From: Chitinophagaceae bacterium
GTDB taxonomy: Bacteria; Bacteroidota; Bacteroidia; Chitinophagales; UBA10324
Assembly: GCA_947474435.1 (NCBI GenBank)
Contig: CANJII010000007.1
Span: forward strand, 50,499-114,498
Length of the DNA: 64,000 nucleotides
Reading direction: 5' to 3'
Below the pieces are notes generated by a model that was not told the origin of the DNA, did not search any database, and saw nothing but the letters and a program-made list of their open reading frames with translations. Every line of letters begins with the position of its first letter. Position 1 is the stretch's first letter. Positions 42,622 through 52,441 of this stretch are shown here, piece after piece. Made by a program: the position numbers and the translations under genes.

Positions 42622-43941
42622 ATGAAGCAGATACTTTTCACTATTCAGTATTTACTATTCACTTTTATTTGTTCGGCTCAAACATACGAATGGCAACCTT
42701 TGCCGGAAGGAATTTATGGAACGCCATTAGGAACAACACGGGTTGAAAGTATGGTAGCATTAACTGATACAAATCTGATGTATGTGGCAGGAAACTTTGA
42801 TTCTGCAGGTTCATTACCGTGTAGCGGTTTTGCAATTTGGAATGGTCTGAATTTTTCAATATTTAATGGAGGTCCTTGGATTACAATGTCAACTTATCAA
42901 AATCAAATAGCAGCAGCAGGTGGTACACCTGCTAAATTGATTTACTTAATAGATAATTTAATTTTCACACTTATTGGTCAGGCAAATTCCGATATCCACA
43001 GCCTGATAGAATACAAAGGCGATTTATATGCCGGGGGAGATTTTACAAATATGGATGGAGTGCCATGCAATGGCATAGCCCGTTGGGATGGCACAAGCTG
43101 GCACCCGTGTGGAACAGGGGTAACCGTTTCAGGGGGCGCATCTGTGGATGCGCTTGGAGTTTATAACGGCAAGTTATATGTAGGCGGTTACTTTGAATTT
43201 GCAGGAGGTATACCTGCATGGAATTTAGCAGCATGGGATTCAACTAATTGGCAAAGCATCGGAATTGGTACATCGCAAACAGGTAATTATTATGCCGGAT
43301 CTGTTATGGAAATGGGTACATTTAATAATAAATTATTTATCGCAGGTTTGTTTAATGAAGTCAATGGTTTATACACCTCACCACTTGCATATACTGATGG
43401 TGTCAATTGGTTTCCAACTAATAATTCTGGTCTTGGTTTTATTTATGACATTAAAGAATTTGAAAATAAACTGTTTATGGCCACTACTCCTTATCAAGTT
43501 TATACTTCAAATGATGGTGTTAATTTTACTCTGGTTGGGTCATTGTTTAATGGTAATATTAAAAGCTTAGAAGTGTTTAATGACACACTTTATGCTGCCG
43601 GAGGTTTTGAAATGTGCGGTGGTACACCATGTTATAGAATAGCAAGATTGGTGCAATTGCCAGATGATACAACGGGAGTGAGTCAGTTAGCAGTTGGCAG
43701 TATGCAGTTGGTAGTTTACCCTAATCCGGTGGAGAGGCAATTAACAGTAGTGCTTCGACAAGCTCATCATGACAGCTACGCAATTTCAATTACAGATTTG
43801 TTAGGGCGGCAGTTAATTGTTACCAAACCAGCAAACACAAAAACAGAAATAGATGTAACCGCATTAAGCGCAGGAGTTTATTTATTAATGGTTGAGGGTA
43901 AGAATGGTATTGTTGGTGTAAGTAAATTTATTAAACAATGA
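42622..43941 (+). CDS. T9SS cargo with beta-propeller-type repeats
   Basis: 439 residues. Signal peptide (MKQILFTIQYLLFTFICSA). Kelch-like/propeller repeats follow, with a recurring 'LYVGGxFxxAGGxPxxxxAxWDGxxW' pattern (about 130-215), and last a type A sorting domain (about 360-439; VYPNPVERQLTVVLRQAH, SITDLLGRQL, LSAGVYLLMVEGK). It is predicted to be exported through T9SS and attached to the surface. The linker before the sorting tail is built of DNA repeats of intergenic type (43684-43720 and 43750-43780). A relative is encoded at 55293-56849. Confidence 0.9.
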   Translation: MKQILFTIQYLLFTFICSAQTYEWQPLPEGIYGTPLGTTRVESMVALTDTNLMYVAGNFDSAGSLPCSGFAIWNGLNFSIFNGGPWITMSTYQNQIAAAGGTPAKLIYLIDNLIFTLIGQANSDIHSLIEYKGDLYAGGDFTNMDGVPCNGIARWDGTSWHPCGTGVTVSGGASVDALGVYNGKLYVGGYFEFAGGIPAWNLAAWDSTNWQSIGIGTSQTGNYYAGSVMEMGTFNNKLFIAGLFNEVNGLYTSPLAYTDGVNWFPTNNSGLGFIYDIKEFENKLFMATTPYQVYTSNDGVNFTLVGSLFNGNIKSLEVFNDTLYAAGGFEMCGGTPCYRIARLVQLPDDTTGVSQLAVGSMQLVVYPNPVERQLTVVLRQAHHDSYAISITDLLGRQLIVTKPANTKTEIDVTALSAGVYLLMVEGKNGIVGVSKFIKQ

Positions 43942-44076
43942 AAGGAGTGATGTAACATTCAACTCCTCATTAACCTGAAAACAAATTGCAATATGTTATT
44001 CCATTCATTGGTAGCCGAAATGAACAGGAAAACACAACGGCATAGTTTGACCGACAAAAAAAATAGCAGGAATTAA

Positions 44077-46524
44077 TTATTCCACTATAACTAATAAAGT
44101 GTTTTCAGTTGACAGTTTGGTTTTGACCTGAACAAAATAAATTCCGGTATTTAAAGTCGGGTAAATAGTTTTTTCAGGATGCAGGTATTCACGCAATTTT
44201 TTTCCACTCAAATCATAAATGGTCAATAGATCAATTGCTATTGAATTGGAAATGTGAATCGCCTCTGACGAAGAGGCGGGATTCGGAAACAGAAAAATAT
44301 TTTCATTACCTGAATTTATTTCACCTGTTCCGGTTTGATTCAAATCATATAAAAAGGCACCGGTGTTTTGCGAAATACAGGCAACAACATACGCATTTGT
44401 AAAACTAATCATACTGATGTTTCCATATAAACCGGTGAGTGGAAGCTCAGTAAAATTCAAACCATTGTCGTTGGAAGTAAAAACTTTTTGTCCTGCATTA
44501 TTGGTTGCATCCGCACATTGAACTGCCGCAATAATTCCCGCAGTTGAAACATCAAAATAAGAAATGCAATCAATTGAAGTGGCAATGTTGGTCCATGTAT
44601 CGCCATGGTCAGTTGAAAAAAACAAATCGTTGTTGTAATAACTCACATACAATTTCCCGGCAATGGTTGGGTCTGGTTTTGCATCGGTAAACCACCAACC
44701 GGTTCCACCTGCGTTTGTGGCTTCAATCCATGTGGCATCCTGTGCTTTTCTGCGATACAGGTGATTATTATGTACTATAAAAAAATAACCACTGCCATCG
44801 GTAAACAATTTTGTTCGCCGTTCCCAAATGGGAAAAAGATAAGTGTCTGTAATTCCCTGCGACCAGTTTTGCCAGGTAATTCCTCCATCAGTACTGATAT
44901 GAATTTGAGATTGATTGTTTCTGACATCCGCACCAACCACAATGGTATCAGATGAAAAATCTGAAACGGCAATTTGGGTTACATTCAGAATATCATTTGA
45001 ATCGCGATCAAAATAATTGTAGGCAAGTTGCTGCCATGAAATTCCACCATCAATGGTTTTAAAAAATTTTCCATCTGCATCATAATTCTGCGAACCGCCG
45101 AGGTATCCAATGGATGAATTGTTTTTATAAAAAGCAATGGCTGAAGTTTGCGTGCAATTAATATCAAGCAGTGATTGATACGAACATGATGCACCTCCAT
45201 CATCAGAAACAAACAAGGCAGGATCGGTGCTTGCTAAAAATAATTTTCCTGTTCCTTTATTCACCACCATTTTTCGTCCATCGAGATTTTGAATTCCGTG
45301 ATTAGAATAATTCCATTTCCAGTTTGAACTGCTATTGGCGATATCAGAATGGCAAAGAACTGTATCTGCATTATAAGATTTCCAAAGTCCGTGTTGATCA
45401 TTCATAATTACTAATTTCTGATTCAAGGGAGAAAAATTTAAACCGGAAGTATAGTAGCCAAACTCAGGTTCATAATTACAAGACACATCGTTGAACGAAA
45501 GCAATTGTTTGTTCGGATTGTGTTTGAATTCGGCACTGCGCCACAAAGCACCATAATCCTTAGTTTCTAAAATGCTGAAATAATTTCCGCTGTGAGCGCC
45601 AACAAACCAATGACCTCCTTCGGTTGGATGAGCTGTGATAAAATAATCGGTGTAATGATAGAGCGGTGCAATGTTTACTGACCAAGTGGCTCCACCATCA
45701 GTACTGATATTCAAATGACCATTTATGGTAATTATGAGTTGCGGATTAATGGCATCAACTGCAAACTCTTTCACATCCTGATTAAATAGTTTAGTGAGCA
45801 CTCCTGATACAAAATTGTATTTATATAAACCACTGCCTCCGCTGTTGATACTGCTGATAACAACATTCCGTGCAGAAAATAAAAGTTCATTGCTGTTGTC
45901 AGGATTTAAAATCAATTGTGTAAACCAAAATGTTTTTAATGAATCGTGAACCGAAGCCCATGTTTGTCCGTCGTTATTGGATACATACAATCCGCTTGAA
46001 GGATAGTAAGCTGTGTTTGTATTGAAATTAAATTGCGGTTGACCGACCAGAAAAATCTGCTGAGAATTATTTGGGTTGAACAAAATGATGTGACCGGCAT
46101 TGCTGTAAGATGAAGTGGCAGAAACTGAAACGGGGCAGTTCATTTTAATCCAAGTAGCACCTGCATCAGTTGAGTGAAATAAAAAACCTTTGGCAGTATC
46201 AGTCCAGGGAGCGGAGCCACAAACCGCAAAAATTTCATTGTGGTTTTGCGGATTGATTGCAATATCGCGACAGTAATAATGATAGACTGAAATAAATGTT
46301 TCAGGAGTAAATAAATTTATCCAGGTATTGCCTGCATCGCTGCTTTTAAACAAACCGGAAGAGGAGGCTGCGGCATAAATAATAGTTGAATCAACAGGAT
46401 CAAAAACAACCTGATTAATTAATCCGCCACCCTGAGCCGGAAATGCTTTCCAGCTTTGTGCAATAATATTAGATGAATAAACGAAGTTGAGTAAAATAAA
46501 AAAAGTAAAAAATTTCTTAATCAT
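44077..46524 (-). CDS. T9SS cargo with BNR/sortilin-type propeller repeats
   Basis: 815 residues. Signal peptide (MIKKFFTFFILLNFVYSS). At least eight Asp-box repeats follow (S-x-D-x-G-x-T-W: SSDAGNTW, STDAGATW, SNNDGQTW, STDGGATW, STDGGITW, STDHGDTW and others), forming a Vps10/sialidase-like beta-propeller. The last ~80 residues are a type A sorting domain (LFPNPASSSEAIHI, LTIYDLSGKKLREY, LNTGIYFVQVKT). Predicted surface-exposed; ligand unknown. The gene is convergent with the previous cargo gene. Confidence 0.92.
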   Translation of the reverse strand: MIKKFFTFFILLNFVYSSNIIAQSWKAFPAQGGGLINQVVFDPVDSTIIYAAASSSGLFKSSDAGNTWINLFTPETFISVYHYYCRDIAINPQNHNEIFAVCGSAPWTDTAKGFLFHSTDAGATWIKMNCPVSVSATSSYSNAGHIILFNPNNSQQIFLVGQPQFNFNTNTAYYPSSGLYVSNNDGQTWASVHDSLKTFWFTQLILNPDNSNELLFSARNVVISSINSGGSGLYKYNFVSGVLTKLFNQDVKEFAVDAINPQLIITINGHLNISTDGGATWSVNIAPLYHYTDYFITAHPTEGGHWFVGAHSGNYFSILETKDYGALWRSAEFKHNPNKQLLSFNDVSCNYEPEFGYYTSGLNFSPLNQKLVIMNDQHGLWKSYNADTVLCHSDIANSSSNWKWNYSNHGIQNLDGRKMVVNKGTGKLFLASTDPALFVSDDGGASCSYQSLLDINCTQTSAIAFYKNNSSIGYLGGSQNYDADGKFFKTIDGGISWQQLAYNYFDRDSNDILNVTQIAVSDFSSDTIVVGADVRNNQSQIHISTDGGITWQNWSQGITDTYLFPIWERRTKLFTDGSGYFFIVHNNHLYRRKAQDATWIEATNAGGTGWWFTDAKPDPTIAGKLYVSYYNNDLFFSTDHGDTWTNIATSIDCISYFDVSTAGIIAAVQCADATNNAGQKVFTSNDNGLNFTELPLTGLYGNISMISFTNAYVVACISQNTGAFLYDLNQTGTGEINSGNENIFLFPNPASSSEAIHISNSIAIDLLTIYDLSGKKLREYLHPEKTIYPTLNTGIYFVQVKTKLSTENTLLVIVE

Positions 46525-46599
46525 GTTTGGAAAAGTAATACTGATTATTCATTTGAAAATTGAAATTTTACTAAAGCAAAAACAGCAATGTTTAATTAT

Positions 46600-47628
46600 T
46601 TAAAATTTCCAATTCAGATCTTTAAATTTTTTTTTCTTTTGAATAAAATAGTTCCAGACTATGCTTCCATTATAAAATCCGGGAAGCTTTAAATAATTAA
46701 CATTGTTTTTCACCATTTGTTTTTTCTTCCAGGTTTTTATTTTGAAAAGAAAATGAAAATGCGCTTTTGCAATGGCTTTAAAATCTTTTGTGTTGCCGCT
46801 GAACAGAGCACGATACGCAGCAATGTGATCAATTAATATCCGTAAAAAAATAATCCTTCTTCTTATATGCGAAGGAAGATTTTTATACAACATCATTAAA
46901 CTATTCCGGAAGTTGAGATATGTTTTTTTCGGATTGCCTTGCGGTAAACTGCCTCCGCCAAGATGAAATACTTTTGAACCGGGTACATACCATACTTCCA
47001 TTCCCATATTTTTTATTCGCCAGCACAAATCAATTTCTTCCATGTGGGCAAAAAATTCAGCATCTAAACCTCCTGCATTTGTGTACGCATCTCTTTTCAC
47101 CATTAAACAAGCGCCACTTGCCCAAGCTATTTCAATGGCATTATTGTATTGGTCTTTATCTTCTTCAATGGTATCAAAAATTCGTCCTCGGCAAAACGGA
47201 TAACCATACTTATCAATAAATCCACCTGCGGCTCCTGCATATTCAAAATGAGTTTGCCGGTTGAGTGACATGATTTTTGGCTGGCAAGCAGCAAGACCTT
47301 GATGTTGATCTGCAAAAGATAACAATGAAGTCAGCCATCCAGCACTTACTTCAACATCCTGATTTAATAATACAATCCACTTTGCATTTGTCTGGGCAAT
47401 GGCTTGATTATATCCTTCTGAAAATCCGTAATTGTGATTTAAGGGCAACCATTCCGCAGTGGGAAATTTTTTTACTACTTCCTCTGAATCATCCGTGCTT
47501 CCATTATCAGCAATAATTATCCGTGCTTCAGAAATTGGTGTATGTTCAATAACAGATGGAAGAAATGTTTCCAGAAAAGTTCGGCCATTCCAGCATAAAA
47601 TAATTACAGCAACCTGGGGTGAATTCAT
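46600..47628 (-). CDS. Family 2 glycosyltransferase
   Basis: 342 residues, GT-A fold: VAVIILCWNGRTFLETFLPSV, IIIADNGSTDDS, LLNQDVEVSAGWL (the DxD-like metal site), WASGACLMVKRDAY and EEIDLCWRIKNMG. The subtype resembles rhamnosyltransferases (WbbL-like) acting on nucleotide-sugar donors for surface glycans. The C-terminal basic/hydrophobic tail is probably membrane-associated. It is preceded by the second GWxTD gene. Confidence 0.92.
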   Translation of the reverse strand: MNSPQVAVIILCWNGRTFLETFLPSVIEHTPISEARIIIADNGSTDDSEEVVKKFPTAEWLPLNHNYGFSEGYNQAIAQTNAKWIVLLNQDVEVSAGWLTSLLSFADQHQGLAACQPKIMSLNRQTHFEYAGAAGGFIDKYGYPFCRGRIFDTIEEDKDQYNNAIEIAWASGACLMVKRDAYTNAGGLDAEFFAHMEEIDLCWRIKNMGMEVWYVPGSKVFHLGGGSLPQGNPKKTYLNFRNSLMMLYKNLPSHIRRRIIFLRILIDHIAAYRALFSGNTKDFKAIAKAHFHFLFKIKTWKKKQMVKNNVNYLKLPGFYNGSIVWNYFIQKKKKFKDLNWKF

Positions 47629-47671
47629 TCGGTATTTTATCTGCGGATAAATATATAATTGAAGTTGATTG

Positions 47672-49129
47672 CTACTTCATAAAATCATCGGCGTGTGAAC
47701 CAAACGAATCAGGATAATCTGTTTTATCAGTATTGTTTATTCCTTTTTTATTCTTAAACGCATCGTTCAATTTGTATCGCCAGCGCGGATTATTTATTTC
47801 ACCGATCGCATCGGAGTGAATCAGTTTGTAATTATTGCTGACCAAATCTGTATTATAAAAAACAAAGTGTTTATCAGTTTGATTAGGAGCAATAAAATAG
47901 TAATGCCAGATTTCATAAGGATAGGTACCGGGCTCCTGTGAACTTTTATTCATTTGATCGGGCGCACCGTATTTTATATAAATTATTCCACGGTCAGTTT
48001 CAAATCCGTGTCGGGTTTGTGTTTTAAAAGACTCTTCTGCTTTATAGATCTGAACTTTATAATTTTCCCATGCTGCCAATGGATCAGGTGCATTTCTGGC
48101 CACCCAGAATTTATAAATGAAGGCGCGCATTGCTGTATCGTTTTTTGATTTCCTGAAATAATCAATATAGTTATGTTCTTCATTCGAGGCAATGGGAGAT
48201 AAGCTTTGCAAATAAAAATTTAATGAATCAGCCGGCAAAGTTGCAGCGAAGGCATTTTCGACCTGCACACTATCTAACTGATTCGGATTAAAAACAATGG
48301 CGGTATTTGTCCGGATGAAATAAAGATTTTGTTCGGCCACATGTTCATTCATTTTATTTCGCAATTCAATTGTCAGGAAGTAAGAACCTGTAGGCAGGTT
48401 TGAAATATCAAAAGAAGAAAACAGGATTTTTATTTGTTCAGGTGTTTGTTTTGAATTGAAAATAAAATGTTCGAGTGGTTTACCTGATAAACTCTCACGG
48501 ATATAGACCGATGAAAGAAATTTATCTTCATGAAAATAGTTGTCAGTATTATAAACCTCAGCATAGAAAGTCAGTTTTGGCAATGCAGTAGGATAATACT
48601 GAATCGTGTATGGTTGAATTTCGTACCCTCGTTTTGAATAAATTGATTTCTCTTGTGTCTCGCTGTAAGTTGCTACCAATTCAATATCAGAAAACGAAAG
48701 GCTGTCGGTTTTAAAATTAATATTGATTCCTTCGGTCATAAATCCGGTTAAACTTTTATTGTTATAATCTTCCAGATAAATTTCAATTGAAAATTCGCCA
48801 TTGGGTAAACTCACCCTTTTTAAATCAGTAAGGTTGAAATTTTTGCTTGTCGTATCAATAAGCGGTTCAGAAAATAAAAGATACTTGAGGTGTTTGAATA
48901 CGCTGCTGTCTATCATGTACAACAAAGTTACCTGCACACTTGCTTCCCATTTATTATCAGGCCGCTGAATGAATTTCAGGTTTTCAGCACCAACAGTAAA
49001 TTGTGTTTCAACATATGCGCTGTCACTGGATGAAAGAAAAACACAATTGCGCATTGTAGCATCTATGTTTGACGCATAACTTTTTAAAGTCAGTAACAGG
49101 AGGGAAGAAAGGAGGAGTTTTTTTATCAC
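47672..49129 (-). CDS. GWxTD-domain secreted protein
   Basis: 485 residues with a Sec signal peptide (MIKKLLLSSLLLLTLKSYA) and no lipobox. The central region is beta-rich. The C-terminal domain has HGFETDRGIIYIKYGAPDQMNK, the GWxTD motif with Phe replacing Trp, then YEIWHYYF. It resembles the 41053-42285 protein only in this domain, so the two are distant paralogues with different anchoring. Confidence 0.85.
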   Translation of the reverse strand: MIKKLLLSSLLLLTLKSYASNIDATMRNCVFLSSSDSAYVETQFTVGAENLKFIQRPDNKWEASVQVTLLYMIDSSVFKHLKYLLFSEPLIDTTSKNFNLTDLKRVSLPNGEFSIEIYLEDYNNKSLTGFMTEGININFKTDSLSFSDIELVATYSETQEKSIYSKRGYEIQPYTIQYYPTALPKLTFYAEVYNTDNYFHEDKFLSSVYIRESLSGKPLEHFIFNSKQTPEQIKILFSSFDISNLPTGSYFLTIELRNKMNEHVAEQNLYFIRTNTAIVFNPNQLDSVQVENAFAATLPADSLNFYLQSLSPIASNEEHNYIDYFRKSKNDTAMRAFIYKFWVARNAPDPLAAWENYKVQIYKAEESFKTQTRHGFETDRGIIYIKYGAPDQMNKSSQEPGTYPYEIWHYYFIAPNQTDKHFVFYNTDLVSNNYKLIHSDAIGEINNPRWRYKLNDAFKNKKGINNTDKTDYPDSFGSHADDFMK

Positions 49130-49189
49130 GGAATAAATTTACGAATTTGCTTCACGAACAAAAAAAAGAAAAATCAATCTGACAGTTTT

Positions 49190-49777
49190 ATGATAAAAGA
49201 AAATGAATTTGCCTTGCCAATTAAATATCTGCCTCGTGTCAGTTGGTTTGCAAATGCAATTGAAAAAAGAGAATTGATTTTATGTTCAGCGGAAATTTAC
49301 CGGAAGGAAAATCATCCGAACCGATGCAGCATTGTTTCAGCAAACGGTTTAATAAATCTGAGTGTACCACTTGCCGGTGGAAGAAATCAGAAAGTAATGA
49401 TGAGCGAATTAAAAATTGCAGGTAATGACTGGAAGCGAAATCATTTGCAAGCCATAAAATCAGCTTACGGGAAAGCACCTTATTTTCTATACTATTTTGA
49501 TGCACTTGAAAATTGTATAAAAAATTCCGAGGATAATTATTTAAATTTTTGTATTGAGTTGATCAAATGGCTGATACATGAATTGATTCGTCCGCTATCA
49601 ATAAATGTTACTTCCGCAGAAATTCCAGTGCTGAACAGTCCATCTTTAAATTGCAAAAAATATTATCAGGTGTTTGAAAACAAATTCGGATTTCAAAATG
49701 ATGTATGTGCAATAGACTTATTGTTTTGTATGGGGCCCGATGCAAATCAGTACCTGATTGATAATTTCAAAAAATAA
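49190..49777 (+). CDS. WbqC-family protein
   Basis: 195 residues. Family motifs: the N-terminal LPRVSWFANAI (normally 'yLPsI.yf..i'), ENHPNRCSIVSANGLINLSVPL, NDWKRNHLQAIKSAYGKAPYFLYYF. WbqC-like proteins are thought to act in glycan or nucleotide-sugar modification but lack a defined reaction. Divergent from the second GWxTD gene with a 60-bp gap. Confidence 0.85.
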   Translation: MIKENEFALPIKYLPRVSWFANAIEKRELILCSAEIYRKENHPNRCSIVSANGLINLSVPLAGGRNQKVMMSELKIAGNDWKRNHLQAIKSAYGKAPYFLYYFDALENCIKNSEDNYLNFCIELIKWLIHELIRPLSINVTSAEIPVLNSPSLNCKKYYQVFENKFGFQNDVCAIDLLFCMGPDANQYLIDNFKK

Positions 49778-49866
49778 AATACAGATTCAGTTTGTAAATG
49801 AAAAACAGATTTGATTTTTTTGAATCTTGATTTTGAAATCAACTAATCATAAGTAAATCTGAATCC

Positions 49867-50385
49867 CTAAACCCAACCCGGATTAAGAGCTGAAATACCG
49901 AATACTTTGAACAGTATTGCCATAATTATTATAGCTAATAAAATTCCACCCAACAGAAAAGTAGCGAAGCGATAGGCTCTGGCTAAGTATTGTAGCCGAA
50001 TGTTTTTATGAATATTAACCAGGCAGTTTTCAATGCGCAAAAAACTCGATTGATTTTTAACTACATAATCGTAAGCGCCATATTTAATTGTATCAACAGC
50101 AACTTCAATTTTATCCTGACCTGATAAAAACAAAACAAACACATCGGGTTTCAGTTCTTTTATTTTTTTCAGAATATCAATTCCATTGGCGGCATCGGTC
50201 TTTACTGAGTTGAGATTATAATCCAGAATAATGTAATCAGGATTCAGATCAATGTTGCGGATGCAATCTTCTCCGGTAGAGAAAGTTAAAATCTCGAGGT
50301 TGAATTTGGAACTGAGATGCATCTTCAACATTTCATTGTTGTTGTGATCATCGTCAACCAGAAATATTTTTTTAAGTGCTGCCAT
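49867..50385 (-). CDS. Response regulator receiver with C-terminal membrane helix
   Basis: 172 residues. The receiver has D11/D12 (LVDDDH), phospho-acceptor D55 (IILDYNLNS), Ser in FLSGQD and Lys in VVKNQ. After the receiver and a helix come about 22 hydrophobic residues (142-164; FATFLLGGILLAIIIMAILF) and the end FGISALNPGWV, so the domain should be tethered to the inner membrane. No DNA-binding output is present. It is the last gene of a phosphorelay operon after the HPt and hybrid-kinase genes. Confidence 0.85.
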   Translation of the reverse strand: MAALKKIFLVDDDHNNNEMLKMHLSSKFNLEILTFSTGEDCIRNIDLNPDYIILDYNLNSVKTDAANGIDILKKIKELKPDVFVLFLSGQDKIEVAVDTIKYGAYDYVVKNQSSFLRIENCLVNIHKNIRLQYLARAYRFATFLLGGILLAIIIMAILFKVFGISALNPGWV

Positions 50386-50422
50386 GAGCGGGATATTTTT
50401 TGTTCGGGGTTAAATATAATGA

Positions 50423-50773
50423 TTAAGGAAGTTTATCAGTTTCTTCTTTTAATTCAATCATTGCTTTTTCCATTATTGCTTTCAGCGAAATAAATAAATC
50501 AGGAATAGCTGAGCCATCCGTATTCTTCGCATCTTCTATTTGAATGATTAAAGGTTCAGCCGTTTTTATTCCCATGTAAGAACATTGCGGTTTTAACTGG
50601 TGCGCTATGGAGCCCACGCGCTCCCAGTTTTTTTCGTCAATGAAACCCTGGATTTTTATAATTGCATCCTGCGCAGTATGAAAAAAAACATGAATTAATT
50701 TTTTCATCATCTCTGCATTGCCTGATGAAAATTGTTTTAAGAAAGTTAAGTCACTCACTTTTGTATCTTCCAT
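50423..50773 (-). CDS. HPt phosphotransfer protein
   Basis: 116 residues, a single four-helix HPt domain with phospho-accepting H58 in SIAHQLKPQCSYMG. It would relay phosphate between the receiver of the hybrid kinase (6 bp upstream) and the membrane-tethered receiver downstream. Confidence 0.92.
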   Translation of the reverse strand: MEDTKVSDLTFLKQFSSGNAEMMKKLIHVFFHTAQDAIIKIQGFIDEKNWERVGSIAHQLKPQCSYMGIKTAEPLIIQIEDAKNTDGSAIPDLFISLKAIMEKAMIELKEETDKLP

Positions 50774-50779
50774 TTCCGT

Positions 50780-52372
50780 TTATCTTTTTTTGTTCAGCAG
50801 CTTGCTGATTTTTAGTAATAAATCATTTGGTTCAAATGGTTTGGTAATGAAATCATCCATACCAACATCCATGCATTTTTTTGTTTCCTCCCTCAACGCA
50901 TTCGCTGTCATTGCCATAATTGGAATGTTTTTTCTGGAGCCTTCCAACTCGGTTCTGATTTTTACGGTTGTTTGATACCCGTCTAACTCAGGCATTTGAA
51001 TATCCATTAACACCACATCATAATCATTGGTTAAAAGTTTTTCAAAACCAATTAAACCATTGTCGACAATTTCTAATTTCAATCCTTCAATGGCTGATTT
51101 TAAAATCTGATCGGCTGCTATCTGGTTGAAGAGATTATCTTCACACAATAATATGCTGATGTTTTTTATAACCGGCACTTCTTCATTTCCGCGGTTATTG
51201 CTTTCTAATTTTGAAACATCACCAATAGGAAACGGGGCAATAAAATAAAAAGTTGTTCCCTCGCCATACTTGCTTTTCACCGAAAGCTGACCACCCATTA
51301 ACTCAACCAACGATTTTGAAATGGTAAGCCCCAAACCTGTTCCCCCGAATTTGCGGTAAGTTTCTTTTGATGCCTGCGAAAAACTTTCAAATACTTTTTC
51401 CAGTTGTTCGGGAGTCATTCCGATACCGGTATCGCTCACGCTGAATTCAATATTCGCAATATCATTTTCGTGTGAAATCACTTTTGCTTCAACCGTTACA
51501 CTTCCGCTTTCAGTAAATTTTATGGAGTTGCCCGCAAGGTTCATAAGCACCTGTCCTAAGCGAACCGGGTCGCCGATTATTGCTTCTGGTAAATCGGCAG
51601 CAGTTTTTACAATGAAATTCAATTTGGTTTCATCCACTTTAAACCGAAGCAGTTCATACATATTCTGAATGGTATCAGCAGGAGAGAAGTCGATTTTTTC
51701 CAACTCCAGTTTTCCTGCTTCTATTTTACTCATGTCGAGAATGTCATTGATAATGACAATGAGATTATCAGTTGACTTTCGTATGATTTCGAGGTTTCGT
51801 TGCTGATTGGCTTCCAGATTTTCTTTAAGCAACATAAGAGTCATTCCTTTAATGGCATTAAGGGGAGTGCGTATTTCATGACTCATGTTTGATAAAAACT
51901 GTTGCTTGAATTTTTCAGATTGCTCAGCGCGTTCTTTATCAAGTCGTGCATTTATCAGATTTTCTTTGGCTGTAATGCCTTCAATAATTTTATTGTATTC
52001 AAGTATGCTTTTGGTTAGAATGGTTTCAAAATCTGAAAAGTCAATTGGCTTGGTCAGGAAATCAAAAGCACCACGATTCATGGCAGTGCGAATGTTATCC
52101 ATATCGCCATAAGCAGAAACTACTATGGTTTTAAAAGCGGGATCGAGTTCATTTATTTTTGAAAGCAAAGCGAGCCCATCCATCTCGGGCATATTAATAT
52201 CAGTAAACACCAACGAAAATTCTCCTTCCGAATTTATTTTGTCCAGCGCCTGTAATCCATTGTGTGCAAACTCAAACTGATATTCTCCGGACGCAATTTT
52301 GCGACGGAATTTCTGTCGGATGAGTTCTTCTAAATCGGGCTCATCATCAACTATAAGAATTTTTGAGAGCAT
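50780..52372 (-). CDS. Hybrid histidine kinase, receiver-HisKA-HATPase-receiver
   Basis: 530 residues, soluble. N-terminal receiver (D58 in VFTDINMP), coiled linker (about 125-155), HisKA with H165 (NMSHEIRTPLN), HATPase_c (N box IMNLAGNSIKFTESG after GQVL; G boxes VSDTGIGM and GGTGLGL), then a second receiver (VVLMDIQMPELDG). It has no sensor domain or membrane segment, so input must come through the N-terminal receiver from another kinase. First gene of a three-gene phosphorelay operon. Confidence 0.94.
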   Translation of the reverse strand: MLSKILIVDDEPDLEELIRQKFRRKIASGEYQFEFAHNGLQALDKINSEGEFSLVFTDINMPEMDGLALLSKINELDPAFKTIVVSAYGDMDNIRTAMNRGAFDFLTKPIDFSDFETILTKSILEYNKIIEGITAKENLINARLDKERAEQSEKFKQQFLSNMSHEIRTPLNAIKGMTLMLLKENLEANQQRNLEIIRKSTDNLIVIINDILDMSKIEAGKLELEKIDFSPADTIQNMYELLRFKVDETKLNFIVKTAADLPEAIIGDPVRLGQVLMNLAGNSIKFTESGSVTVEAKVISHENDIANIEFSVSDTGIGMTPEQLEKVFESFSQASKETYRKFGGTGLGLTISKSLVELMGGQLSVKSKYGEGTTFYFIAPFPIGDVSKLESNNRGNEEVPVIKNISILLCEDNLFNQIAADQILKSAIEGLKLEIVDNGLIGFEKLLTNDYDVVLMDIQMPELDGYQTTVKIRTELEGSRKNIPIMAMTANALREETKKCMDVGMDDFITKPFEPNDLLLKISKLLNKKR

Positions 52373-52441
52373 TTTTTTTTCGTGTTTCAGAGAATAAATT
52401 TTTTTTCAGTTTCACAATTGACCATTCAAATTTCACATTTA

